Below, in pieces: positions 6,929 to 14,113 of a stretch of 46,831 bases of DNA (its first letter is position 1; each line of letters opens with the position of its first letter). This stretch comes from Bacteroidota bacterium (GTDB lineage Bacteria > Bacteroidota > Bacteroidia > J057 > JAJTIE01), in the NCBI GenBank assembly GCA_021300195.1, contig JAJTIE010000049.1, positions 1 to 46,831 of the forward strand, read 5' to 3'. Made by a program: the position numbers and the translations under genes. The notes below the pieces were generated by a model that had not been told where the DNA came from, ran no database searches, and worked only from the letters and a program-made list of their open reading frames with translations.

Positions 6929-7681
6929 ATGAAGAATTTATTGTACCTGCTTTCTCTTGCTTTGTTTGCTACAGCCAGCGGGCAGGGTAGTGGGCGGGCT
7001 TTGTCCTTCCAAAATGAGGTTCATTATGTAGAGGTAGCTCCGGCAAATAGTCTAGGGGCAATGCAGGAAGGCACTGTTACAGCCTGGGTAAAGCCGAGTT
7101 CATCTGAGAACTACGGCGTGCTGATCTCTACCCGCCAGGTGGGGAGTGTTAATAACCGACAGTTTCCTATTCATGCTGTGTATGATGCAGCTACCGGTGG
7201 TATTCGGTTTGGTGTAGTGATGGTAAGCCGGACGGGCGATCTTGTTTATGTAGGAAATACCACGGTCAGTTTCACCCCGGATCAGTGGTATCACTTGGCC
7301 TATGTATCGCAGGAGGGATCCGGTACTTTTTCCCTTTATGTAAATGGGGAAATACAAGGTATGCAGACAGTTGCCGGCGGCCCTTCAGACTTTTTCTTTT
7401 CTGACGCAATGCAGGACGGAGATTTCATTCAGTTGGCTGCCAAAAGCGATTATGCAGGGATTCACCGGGGTCATTTGAGCGGTGTCCTCGATGAGATATC
7501 TATCTGGGATTACCCCCTTTCTGCTACAGATATCCGCCACAAGATGTGCGAGCAGCTGGCCGGCACGGAACCGGGCCTGGTAGCCTACTGGCGTTTCGAT
7601 GAGGGGGTGGACAATAGCTGTACTTCCGGGGCCGACCTGTGCGACCAAAGCGGCCACGGGCTAGATGGCACACTGTTCTAG
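6929..7681 (+). CDS. Secreted single-domain LamG protein, divergent last member (array member 11)
   Basis: The product has 250 residues, with signal peptide MKNLLYLLSLALFATASG|QG. The core has ALSFQNEVHYVEV, VTAWVKPSSS, YHLAYVSQEG, FSLYVNGEIQ and DEISIWDYPLSATDIRHKM with KMCEQL. The tail is the most diverged: YWRFDEGVDNSCTSGADLC replaces CPGGQDVC while keeping both cysteines, and the C-terminus is GTLF. It ends the array, and the next gene is convergent, 42 bp away. No hairpin with a T-run is visible in that gap. Edge genes of tandem arrays often diverge more because they take part in fewer exchanges, which fits here. Confidence 0.84.
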   Translation: MKNLLYLLSLALFATASGQGSGRALSFQNEVHYVEVAPANSLGAMQEGTVTAWVKPSSSENYGVLISTRQVGSVNNRQFPIHAVYDAATGGIRFGVVMVSRTGDLVYVGNTTVSFTPDQWYHLAYVSQEGSGTFSLYVNGEIQGMQTVAGGPSDFFFSDAMQDGDFIQLAAKSDYAGIHRGHLSGVLDEISIWDYPLSATDIRHKMCEQLAGTEPGLVAYWRFDEGVDNSCTSGADLCDQSGHGLDGTLF

Positions 7682-7723
7682 CCTTTTGTCCATCTTTCTT
7701 GGCCGCCCCCCTTGCCTGTTTGG

Positions 7724-8599
7724 CTAGTTCAGGTTGAATACTAGCTGTATGTGTGGATGGGCCAGCAGGCTGGCCAGTAGCTGCTCCCGCGCTCGTTGGT
7801 CATAGGCTCCTGCTTGAAACAGGCCCCTATAGGGTCCTTCCATGGCCTCTTCCAGCTGTTTCTGGCGAGCTTCCAGGCTTTGCAGTATGCTCTGTTGGTG
7901 CGGCAGGTTAAACTTCATCTGCCCGGGGTCTACCCATCCCGCCTGTATAAAGCCCTTGGTTTTGCGCTGGCAGCGGCAGGGGTTATCGGGGTTCACCAGG
8001 CCGCACTTCTGGTTCATAAACGCCCGTAGGTCGCGGCGCGCCCGGCTTAGTATCTGCCGGTAGTTGTCTTCACTCAGCTCGGTTAGCTCGGCCCCCTCTC
8101 GGGTGCTGAGTTCAAAAATTTCGCCCAGTACATACACCAGCCTCTGGCGCCTATCCAGGCACAGCAGCATGCCGGCCAGGCAGCCCAGCTTGGCCTCTTG
8201 TATCAGCTCCTGTTGGCTAAGCTGCTCTTCGGTGCTCAGGTCTTCATTTGGCACCGCATCCAGCTCGGCCCCGAAGGCCTCAAAGCTGCCAATGGCCTGC
8301 TCCATGGGTCGCCGCTTCATCTCCAGGAAGTGATTCATGGCGATGCGGTACAGCCAGGTGCGAAAGCTGCTGCGTCCCTGAAACTGATCCAGGCGGGTCA
8401 AGGCCTTGATCAGTACCTCCTGGGTCAGGTCCTCGGCATCCGCCGGGCTGAGTACCAGCCGCCAGGCCACGTTGTAGATAAACGGGCGGTGGCGGGCCAG
8501 TAGCAGTTCTAGCGCTGTGCGAGACCCCTCCCTGGCGGCAACCAGCAGTGCCTCATCGCTTGCTTTGGGGTCAGGCTGTGGCTTATCGGGTTGCTGCAT
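7724..8599 (-). CDS. ECF-like RNA polymerase sigma factor with C-terminal Cys-containing extension
   Basis: This 291-residue protein has sigma-70 region 2 at about residues 20-95 (NVAWRLVLSPADAEDLTQEV, then SSFRTWLYRIAMNHFLEM) and region 4 at about 140-195 (LDRRQRLVYVLGEIFELS...REGAELTELSEDNYRQILSRARRDL). A ~95-residue tail follows with three cysteines (C199, C208, C210; PCRC), then KTKGFIQAGWVDP and a helical end. Classic ECF factors stop after region 4; the tail may bind metal or contact a regulator (inference). The start ATG at 8599 lies 17 bp inside the end of the upstream ABM-domain gene, so the two are translationally linked. No anti-sigma factor gene is adjacent. Confidence 0.88.
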   Translation of the reverse strand: MQQPDKPQPDPKASDEALLVAAREGSRTALELLLARHRPFIYNVAWRLVLSPADAEDLTQEVLIKALTRLDQFQGRSSFRTWLYRIAMNHFLEMKRRPMEQAIGSFEAFGAELDAVPNEDLSTEEQLSQQELIQEAKLGCLAGMLLCLDRRQRLVYVLGEIFELSTREGAELTELSEDNYRQILSRARRDLRAFMNQKCGLVNPDNPCRCQRKTKGFIQAGWVDPGQMKFNLPHQQSILQSLEARQKQLEEAMEGPYRGLFQAGAYDQRAREQLLASLLAHPHIQLVFNLN

Positions 8600-8954
8600 C
8601 CTTAAAGTGTTTGAAATAGATAATTTCTTCGATCATGCTCAAAAAAGTAGCCACTTTCGGGCTGGGATTCTGCATCACCTGCTCTGCCGCAGCCTGGGCC
8701 TGCTCCAGGCTCTGCCACTGCACGTAGTCTACCAATACCTGGGTGTCGTCTGTGCTCACCTCTACCCGGCGGTTGATGAACCCTGGGAATTTCGCCAATT
8801 CCTCGTCTACTGTATGGAGAATAAAGGTGCGATCGGCATCGGCTTTTATCCTGTACACTACCAGTTCGGTTACTTGTTGCGCTACTGCTATCGTACTCAT
8901 GTTAATGAAAATCAGGGTGATTAAAAATGCTTTTACACCCTTTGGACGCAGCAA
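8583..8954 (-). CDS. Small ABM-fold (dimeric alpha/beta barrel) protein, probably exported
   Basis: The product has 123 residues. From residue ~27 it reads QVTELVVYRIKADADRTF, FPGFINRRVEVS, VLVDYVQWQSLEQAQAA and PKVATFLSMIEE, the pattern of the antibiotic-biosynthesis-monooxygenase/heme-degrading-like ferredoxin fold family. Such proteins range from monooxygenases to structural or ligand-binding forms, so no reaction is claimed. With the start at 8954 the first 26 residues form a signal peptide ending AVA|QQ, matching the Gln rule seen elsewhere in the window. An internal ATG at 8900 would give a cytoplasmic protein instead. It overlaps the sigma factor gene by 17 bp and starts 29 bp after the CHASE2 gene, suggesting one operon. 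Confidence 0.72.
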   Translation of the reverse strand: MLRPKGVKAFLITLIFINMSTIAVAQQVTELVVYRIKADADRTFILHTVDEELAKFPGFINRRVEVSTDDTQVLVDYVQWQSLEQAQAAAEQVMQNPSPKVATFLSMIEEIIYFKHFKDAATR

Positions 8955-8983
8955 TATGGGGGCTGTGACAATGGCTGGTGCGA

Positions 8984-10237
8984 TCAGTTTTTGTTTCGAT
9001 ACCTGCGGGAGAGTTTGGCCATTCGCTCCAAGCGACGCATGCGCCGGCTGCCTATGCGCACTACTAGCTCCAGGCTCGATAAATAGAGCGCGAATAGCAG
9101 GACATTCAGGTGGATATTGAACAGAAAATAGGAGAGTACAGAGGCGAGGCCCAGGAAGAAGAAATATCCAAAGAAGTCGCCCATCAGCTTTCCGGCCTCT
9201 CCCATTTCCATCGCATCCCGCCGCCTGGCTTTTGGCCTTAGCTGGTGCAGGGTAAATACATCCAGCGACATAAAGAAATAGGTAATGAACAGAAAGAGCA
9301 GAAACCAGCTATTGATTACCATATCGCCTTCTTCCAGTGCCAGCAGGGCATTCACCAGGATGAGGGGGCCAGGCATATTGCCTAGCATGGTTTCGTGTAT
9401 GTCTCGGTCTTCAAAGTCGCCTACCACTACAATCTTTCCCCCCAGGGCCTTGCGCAGCTCTTCGGGGCTGTACCACTGCAGGTCCTGTATGTTGTAGTAT
9501 TCATAGCCACCTTTTCGGGTGGTACTCAGGTGGTAGGGCCGTATGCGAAAATCCAGGATAAAGGTATTCAGAATGGGCTGCCCGTTTCGCCAGCTCAGCA
9601 GCCAGTTGCCCGATATCTTGGTGCCCGGGTGCAGGGCTTCGTACAGCTGTACGGGCACTGTTTTCAGGCTATCGTATAGCAGGGTAAACTTGTAGAAACT
9701 CCCAAAGTCGTCGGTATAATCCGCCAGCCCGATGGGGATATCAAACACAGGCCGGATGGGTTTGCCGGTGTTGGGGTCTCGGTGATAACTGGCCACCATG
9801 CGCGGGGTGTGGGTAATGGTGGCCCGCAGCAGGCTATCCTGCTCCGTGGCCAGGTCGAAGTTGATGTCTACTAGCAGGTAGCGGTGTGCATCGGCGGTAT
9901 TTACCTGCCGGAAAAACTGCCCCAGCACCTGGCGGTCGGTAATGGGCTGGTTGCCTATGGGCAGTCCCTCTGCATCTGTTTTGGGGATCAGGCTCTTGGC
10001 CCAGCTCACGTTTACGAACACAAAACGCCCCTGGGGGGGGTGGTCATCCAGGCCCAGCACCAGCCGCCTAAGGATGGTGGTGTACTTGGTCAGCAGGGCC
10101 TCGTCGGCATAGCTGATGGGCTGGTTCAGCCAGATGTAGCTGAGCACCAGTAGCCAGATGCTGTGCAGTGTGCAGATAGCCAACAATATCCACCGGCTGC
10201 GAAAGGCCGAGATAACATGCATTTTCATCCCCATCAA
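8984..10237 (-). CDS. Stand-alone CHASE2-domain membrane protein
   Basis: The product has 417 residues. An N-terminal membrane helix (about 13-38) is followed by a ~265-residue extracytoplasmic domain. It ends with the CHASE2 hallmark LGGKIVVVGDFEDRDIHETM, then MPGPLILVNALLALEEGD. Three further helices follow: FLLFLFITYFFMSLDVF, FFGYFFFLGLASVLSYFLF and LNVLLFALYLSSLELVV, with a basic tail RRMRRLERMAKLSRRYRNKN. CHASE2 is normally the sensor half of adenylate cyclases, kinases or CHAT proteins; here no output domain is attached. Several ATGs (10237, 10234, 10228, 10222) could start it. A C8 run in the coding strand lies at about 10033-10040. It is the first gene of the run that ends in the sigma factor. 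Confidence 0.75.
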   Translation of the reverse strand: MMGMKMHVISAFRSRWILLAICTLHSIWLLVLSYIWLNQPISYADEALLTKYTTILRRLVLGLDDHPPQGRFVFVNVSWAKSLIPKTDAEGLPIGNQPITDRQVLGQFFRQVNTADAHRYLLVDINFDLATEQDSLLRATITHTPRMVASYHRDPNTGKPIRPVFDIPIGLADYTDDFGSFYKFTLLYDSLKTVPVQLYEALHPGTKISGNWLLSWRNGQPILNTFILDFRIRPYHLSTTRKGGYEYYNIQDLQWYSPEELRKALGGKIVVVGDFEDRDIHETMLGNMPGPLILVNALLALEEGDMVINSWFLLFLFITYFFMSLDVFTLHQLRPKARRRDAMEMGEAGKLMGDFFGYFFFLGLASVLSYFLFNIHLNVLLFALYLSSLELVVRIGSRRMRRLERMAKLSRRYRNKN

Positions 10238-10317
10238 GATGCATATTTTTTTCGAGCGTACCCCACTGCACCCGCGCGGGGCCGTATCTTTATTCCCATT
10301 ACAGGTCCGCCCCGCTC

Positions 10318-10620
10318 ATGTCTGGCGAAAAGAAATACCGCAATGCGTTTAGCCTGGCAGAGGCACTGCAGCAGTGGCTGGCCGATAGCGGGCTGGCACG
10401 CGAGCATGCCGTGCACCGCATACACCGGGAGTGGACGCAGATAGTGGGGCCAGCCCTGGCCCGGCAGACGAGGCAGCTGCGCTATGAGCAGGGGGTGCTT
10501 ACGGTGGAGGTAGAGTCTGCCGCATGGCGGCACGAGCTGACGCTGGCCCGCGAGCGGCTGCGCGATACGATCAATACCTACCTGGACATACCCCTGGTGC
10601 AGGAGATAAAGGTTCGCTGA
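10318..10620 (+). CDS. DUF721/DciA-like protein
   Basis: This 100-residue protein is typical of the short Bacteroidetes DUF721 form: LAEALQQWLADSGLAREHAV, REWTQIVGPALARQTRQLRY, then the beta-rich GVLTVEVESAAWRHELTLA and RERLRDTINTYL. The core motif W-x-x-IVGP-x-(L/I)A...T and LxVxVxSxAWxxEL is clear. DciA-family proteins of the longer type help load the replicative helicase DnaB in bacteria without DnaC; whether this short form does so is not established. It is transcribed divergently from the CHASE2 gene and converges on the omega-amidase gene 22 bp away. A TATCTTTA box at 10285-10292 could be its -7 element. Confidence 0.82.
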   Translation: MSGEKKYRNAFSLAEALQQWLADSGLAREHAVHRIHREWTQIVGPALARQTRQLRYEQGVLTVEVESAAWRHELTLARERLRDTINTYLDIPLVQEIKVR

Positions 10621-10642
10621 CCCGAAAGCCCCTGCTACGCTG

Positions 10643-11434
10643 CTAGTGCAGGCTGAAGGTGTCTTGATCCATCCAGGCAGGGAAGCGGTCTCGATACTGG
10701 CTGAGCGAGGTGAGGCTTAGGGTACAGGTGGCTACCCCTACCTGGTGGGGGCTTAGGCCGCACAGCACCTCGCCCTGGTAGTCGTACAACGCGCTGTGGC
10801 CGGCATATACATGGTCCAGGCCATCTTTCCCCACCCGGTTTACGCCTGCCACATAGGCCTGATTTTCGATAGCGCGGGCGGCCAGTAATTTCTGCCAGTG
10901 GGCGCTGCGCCGCTCGGGCCAGTTGGCCACATACAGGGCCAGGTCATAGGCCAGCTCTGTATGGTCTATGTGGTTTCGGCTCCATACCGGGAAGCGCAGG
11001 TCATAGCACACCAGGGGCAGGATGCGCCAGCCCCGCCAGTGCAGGATGGGGCGTTGGTCCCCAGCCTCATACACCTCCTGCTCGCCCGCCATGCGGAAGA
11101 GGTGCCGCTTGTCGTAGGCGGTGTAGCTGCCATCGGGCTGTACGCCCAGCATGCGGTTGTAGTAGCGGCCCCCCTCGGTGGCTATGAAGGAGCCGCACAC
11201 CAGCGCATCCTTCCGGGCGGCCAGGTGGCGCATCCAGGCCAGGGTGGGCCCATCTGTGGGCTCGGCTAGCCGCGCAGCCTGCATGCTGAAGCCGGTGGTA
11301 AACATCTCGGGCAGCAGGATCAGGTCGCTGCCGGTGGTGGTGGCCAGCAGCTCGTCCAGCATACTGCGGTTTTGTTCGGGCTGCTCCCAGGCCAGGTCTG
11401 CCTGCACCAGGGTTATATGGAAAGACTCGGACAT
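10643..11434 (-). CDS. yafV: Omega-amidase, YafV-type carbon-nitrogen hydrolase
   Basis: This 263-residue nitrilase-superfamily enzyme has the catalytic triad in place: E43 (LLPEMFTTGFSM), K109 (YDKRHLF) and C143 (LVCYDLRFPVW). These motifs match the YafV/NIT2 branch, which hydrolyses alpha-ketoglutaramate and alpha-ketosuccinamate to the free keto acid and ammonia. No signal peptide is present, so it is cytosolic. The neighbour 98 bp upstream on the same strand is a glutamine/methionine-type transaminase, the enzyme class that produces the keto-amide substrate. The context therefore supports the omega-amidase call over other nitrilase activities. Confidence 0.88.
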   Translation of the reverse strand: MSESFHITLVQADLAWEQPEQNRSMLDELLATTTGSDLILLPEMFTTGFSMQAARLAEPTDGPTLAWMRHLAARKDALVCGSFIATEGGRYYNRMLGVQPDGSYTAYDKRHLFRMAGEQEVYEAGDQRPILHWRGWRILPLVCYDLRFPVWSRNHIDHTELAYDLALYVANWPERRSAHWQKLLAARAIENQAYVAGVNRVGKDGLDHVYAGHSALYDYQGEVLCGLSPHQVGVATCTLSLTSLSQYRDRFPAWMDQDTFSLH

Positions 11435-11532
11435 GGCTACAAGATACAGCCGGATTCGCTACCGGCCTCACTCCGGGCGGCTGGGTTCGGCAGCTTGCAC
11501 AGGGGCCTACTCTGCCCGCACCACAGGTTTGG

Positions 11533-12714
11533 CTATACCGCACACAGGCGTTCTGCGGCGGCATCCAGCACGGCATCTTCCTTGGCAAAGCAGAGGCGAA
11601 TCACCTTCTGATCTTCCTGGTCTCGGTAAAACACTGAGATGGGAATGGCAGCCACACCATGCTGGCTAATCAGCTGTCGGCAGAATTCTACGTCCGATAG
11701 CGCCGACAGCCCCTCCAGCTCCCGGAAGCTGTAGAGATGAAAATAGCTGCCCTGGCTCGGTATGGGCTTCAGCCTGCTGCCCTTCATCAGCCGGTTGAAG
11801 CGGTCCCGCTTCTGGCCAAACAGGGTTTTCAGGTCTTGTGCCAGTGTGGGCTGGCTAGCCAGGTAGGCAGCAGTACCCACCTGCATGGGGGTGCTTACGG
11901 CAAATACAATCTGCTGATGAAAGCGCCGCAGCTCCTGTGTAAGGGCAGCCGGTGCCATGCAGTATCCAATCTTCCAGCCGGTGGTATGCAGGGTTTTGCC
12001 CAGGCTGCCAATCACAAAGCTGCGAGCAGCCAGGTCGTCATACTGCGCCATGCTTAGGTGTGGCTGTCCGTTGAAGACGATGTGCTCATACACCTCATCG
12101 CTTATAATCAGCATATCGCTATCTCGGGTGATGGAGCGCAGTGCCTCTATGTCTGCCGCATCCAGCAGCTGGCCACTGGGGTTGTGCGGATTGTTCAGGA
12201 TGATGGCGCGGGTTTTGCTGGTTATCAGCCGCTTCACCTTGTTCCAGTCTATGCGGTAGTCTGGATAACTGAGTGGGATGTGCACTGGCTGGCCGCCATT
12301 GGCCCGTATGGCCGGCACGTAGCTCTCGTATGCGGGGTCGAATACGATGACCTCATCCTCGGGCCACACTACGGCCGATATAACGGCATACAGGGCCTCT
12401 GTGGCCCCGCTGGTGATGGTAATTTCGGTTTCGGGCTCGTAGCGGCGGCCATTTTTGCGCTCGCACAGGCGGCTCAATTCTTCGCGCAGGGCCGGCACGC
12501 CTGCCATGGGGGCATACTGGTTGTGGCCATCCAGCATGGCCTGGTGCACGGCCTGTACCAGCCTGGCATCTGGCTGAAAACCCGGAAACCCCTGCCCCAG
12601 GTTGATAGCCTGGTGCTGCTGGGCCAGCCGGGTCATCTCATAAAAGATACTGGAACCCACATCCGGCAGCTTGCTGGATAGTTTCAGTACAGGCAGTTCT
12701 GTAGAAGAGGACAT
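11533..12714 (-). CDS. ybdL: PLP aminotransferase, YbdL/kynurenine-glutamine transaminase type
   Basis: This 393-residue fold-type I aminotransferase starts at ATG 12714 (MSSSTELPVLKLSSKLPDVG); an upstream ATG at 12741 adds nine poorly conserved residues. The PLP lysine is K240 in SLGKTLHTTGWKIGYCMAP. NNPHNPSG (174-181) and SDEVYEH are the usual PLP-binding segments, and INLGQGFPGF is the substrate-side motif. Together these match E. coli YbdL (methionine aminotransferase) and glutamine transaminase K relatives. It probably transaminates methionine, glutamine or aromatic amino acids with 2-oxo acids such as 4-methylthio-2-oxobutanoate. It lies just upstream of the omega-amidase gene, so the two likely form a keto-amide-draining pair. 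The final aminotransferase helix (VIRLCFAKEDAVLDAAAERL) is complete. Confidence 0.88.
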   Translation of the reverse strand: MSSSTELPVLKLSSKLPDVGSSIFYEMTRLAQQHQAINLGQGFPGFQPDARLVQAVHQAMLDGHNQYAPMAGVPALREELSRLCERKNGRRYEPETEITITSGATEALYAVISAVVWPEDEVIVFDPAYESYVPAIRANGGQPVHIPLSYPDYRIDWNKVKRLITSKTRAIILNNPHNPSGQLLDAADIEALRSITRDSDMLIISDEVYEHIVFNGQPHLSMAQYDDLAARSFVIGSLGKTLHTTGWKIGYCMAPAALTQELRRFHQQIVFAVSTPMQVGTAAYLASQPTLAQDLKTLFGQKRDRFNRLMKGSRLKPIPSQGSYFHLYSFRELEGLSALSDVEFCRQLISQHGVAAIPISVFYRDQEDQKVIRLCFAKEDAVLDAAAERLCAV

Positions 12715-12806
12715 GACGAAGCGGGAAGAATAGTAGACCAATGTGCACGCTTATTCGTTGGATTGCAAGTATTTTTTTTGACACAGAATTTATCTAAAAT
12801 GCGCCT

Positions 12807-13628
12807 ATGAAGCCATGGATCTTGAGGGGTGTACTGTGCCTGGCTGCCTGTATGGCTGTGCCCGCTGCTCGTGCACAGAGCACGGGGCAGCTGCGCGTGC
12901 AGGCAGACTCTGGCGACGTGCGGGCAGCCATTTGGCTGGGCGAGCGCTATGGGATGGGTACCTGGGACACCCGGCCCCAGCTGGACAGTGCCCAGCACTA
13001 TCTGCAGCTGGCCAGCCAGCGGGGCAGTGCCGATGCGGCCTACCTGCTCGGCATTACCTACCTGCACGGGCTGGGGGTGCAGCGTAATGAAAAGACGGCT
13101 GCCGAATGGATGCAGGCAGCTGCCGACCGCGGAAACACCCAGGCACTACTGGCCATGATGCGCGTATACGCCCACGAGAGCAGCATGTTTGAGGCTAGCC
13201 ACCTACAGCTGGGCCGCGATGATGCCAAGGCACTGGCCTATGCCCTGCGTGCAGCACGGGCCCGTGCGCCCGAGGCCCTGCACTACTGCGGCATAGCCTA
13301 CCACGCGGGGCGGGGCACAGCCCGCAATGACAGCCTGGCACTGGCATACATGCAGCAGGCAGCGGTGCAGCTGGGCTACCCACCGGCACAGCAGGAACTG
13401 GCCTGGTGGTACTACCGCGGGCTGACGGAGGCGGGTACGGACCTGGAGCTGGCCCAGCACTACTACCAGCTGCTGGCAGACAACCCCACTAGCGACCTGA
13501 ACCAGACAAGTGCAGGCCGCGTGGGCGCACACAGCTGTGCGCAGTGGCTGCGCATAACCGCAAACCTGCACTGGAGCCTATTGCTGCCCGACCCCCTGAT
13601 GGCCCCCCAGCTGTATGTGCGGCCCTAG
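12807..13628 (+). CDS. Secreted Sel1-repeat protein
   Basis: The product has 273 residues, with signal peptide MKPWILRGVLCLAACMAVPA...ARA|QS. Sel1-like helical repeats follow: ADSGDVRAAIWLGERYGMGT, ASQRGSADAAYLLGITYLHG with GLGVQRNEKTAAEWMQAAAD, RGNTQALLAMMRVYA, ARAPEALHYCGIAYHAGRGT with DSLALAYMQQAA, and a last PPAQQELAWWYYRGLTE. Sel1 repeats are TPR-like scaffolds for protein-protein contacts, and this one would act in the periplasm. The C-terminal ~50 residues do not form a recognisable domain. The divergent transaminase gene starts 92 bp upstream. Confidence 0.85.
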   Translation: MKPWILRGVLCLAACMAVPAARAQSTGQLRVQADSGDVRAAIWLGERYGMGTWDTRPQLDSAQHYLQLASQRGSADAAYLLGITYLHGLGVQRNEKTAAEWMQAAADRGNTQALLAMMRVYAHESSMFEASHLQLGRDDAKALAYALRAARARAPEALHYCGIAYHAGRGTARNDSLALAYMQQAAVQLGYPPAQQELAWWYYRGLTEAGTDLELAQHYYQLLADNPTSDLNQTSAGRVGAHSCAQWLRITANLHWSLLLPDPLMAPQLYVRP

Positions 13629-13672
13629 GGATGGGTTATTTCAGTTAGGGCACATTTCCGATCTTTGTAACT

Positions 13673-13966
13673 ATGAAAATCAAGTGGAAAGGTGCCGCAG
13701 AGCGCTACCTGATTGTGGTTTGGTTTGCTCGCTTCGAGCGATTTGGCAGCACGGGCTTTCAGGCGGTGGCCTTTCTTACCCTCTTTGTCAGCATGCTTAC
13801 CGCAGCCCCATTTGTGTACTATGTACAGCAGGGCCGCTATACCCTGCTGGATAACGCGCTCACCTGGGTGCTCTTTCTGCTGGGCTACTTCCTGGCCATC
13901 TTTGTTGTGCAGAACCTGATCTGGCTGCTGATTCGGGCAGTTCTGTACCTGCTGGAGGAACTTTAG
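13673..13966 (+). CDS. Small two-helix membrane protein, function unknown
   Basis: This 97-residue protein has an amphipathic, basic N-terminus (MKIKWKGAAERYLIVVWFAR) followed by two membrane helices: FQAVAFLTLFVSMLTAAPFV and NALTWVLFLLGYFLAIFVVQ, the latter continuing into LIWLLIRAVLYLLEEL. The coding potential is convincing (no rare-codon run, GC3 like its neighbours), but I recognise no family. GATCTTTG at 13660-13667 lies 5 bp before the ATG and resembles a -7 box. It is a candidate small membrane subunit with no visible partner nearby. Confidence 0.7.
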   Translation: MKIKWKGAAERYLIVVWFARFERFGSTGFQAVAFLTLFVSMLTAAPFVYYVQQGRYTLLDNALTWVLFLLGYFLAIFVVQNLIWLLIRAVLYLLEEL

Positions 13967-14065
13967 CCCTGGCTCTGGCCCCTGGCTAGTGGGTGCTTTG
14001 CTTGCCGTTCATCCCTGTCAGCTACCGTTTCGGTATTTCATGGGCGCATTTGTGTCGCTTCTTTC

Positions 14066-14073
14066 TATATTCG
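14066..14073 (+). promoter_or_regulatory. Putative -7 box TATATTCG upstream of the S46 peptidase
   Basis: The octamer TATATTCG is one base from the Bacteroidetes -7 consensus TAnnTTTG and lies 40 bp before the ATG at 14114. The same octamer precedes priA and the repeat-rich T9SS gene. A TTTG lies upstream, but only 13 bp away, which is shorter than the usual -33/-7 spacing. The call rests mainly on recurrence. Confidence 0.35.
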
Positions 14074-14113
14074 CCCCTTTAGTAGTGTAGTTATCCATCC
14101 ATTCTTAAACCTT

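Noticed and set aside
1-7681. CRISPR or transposon reading of the repeated array
   Set aside because: The repeat units are whole coding genes of ~730-770 bp with signal peptides. There are no short spaced repeats, no transposase and no terminal inverted repeats.
10031-10040. C8/G8 homopolymer in the CHASE2 gene (and a C8 in the S46 gene near 14743) as phase-variation tracts
   Set aside because: Runs of 7-9 C or G are frequent across this GC-rich window, including housekeeping genes, so there is no special support.
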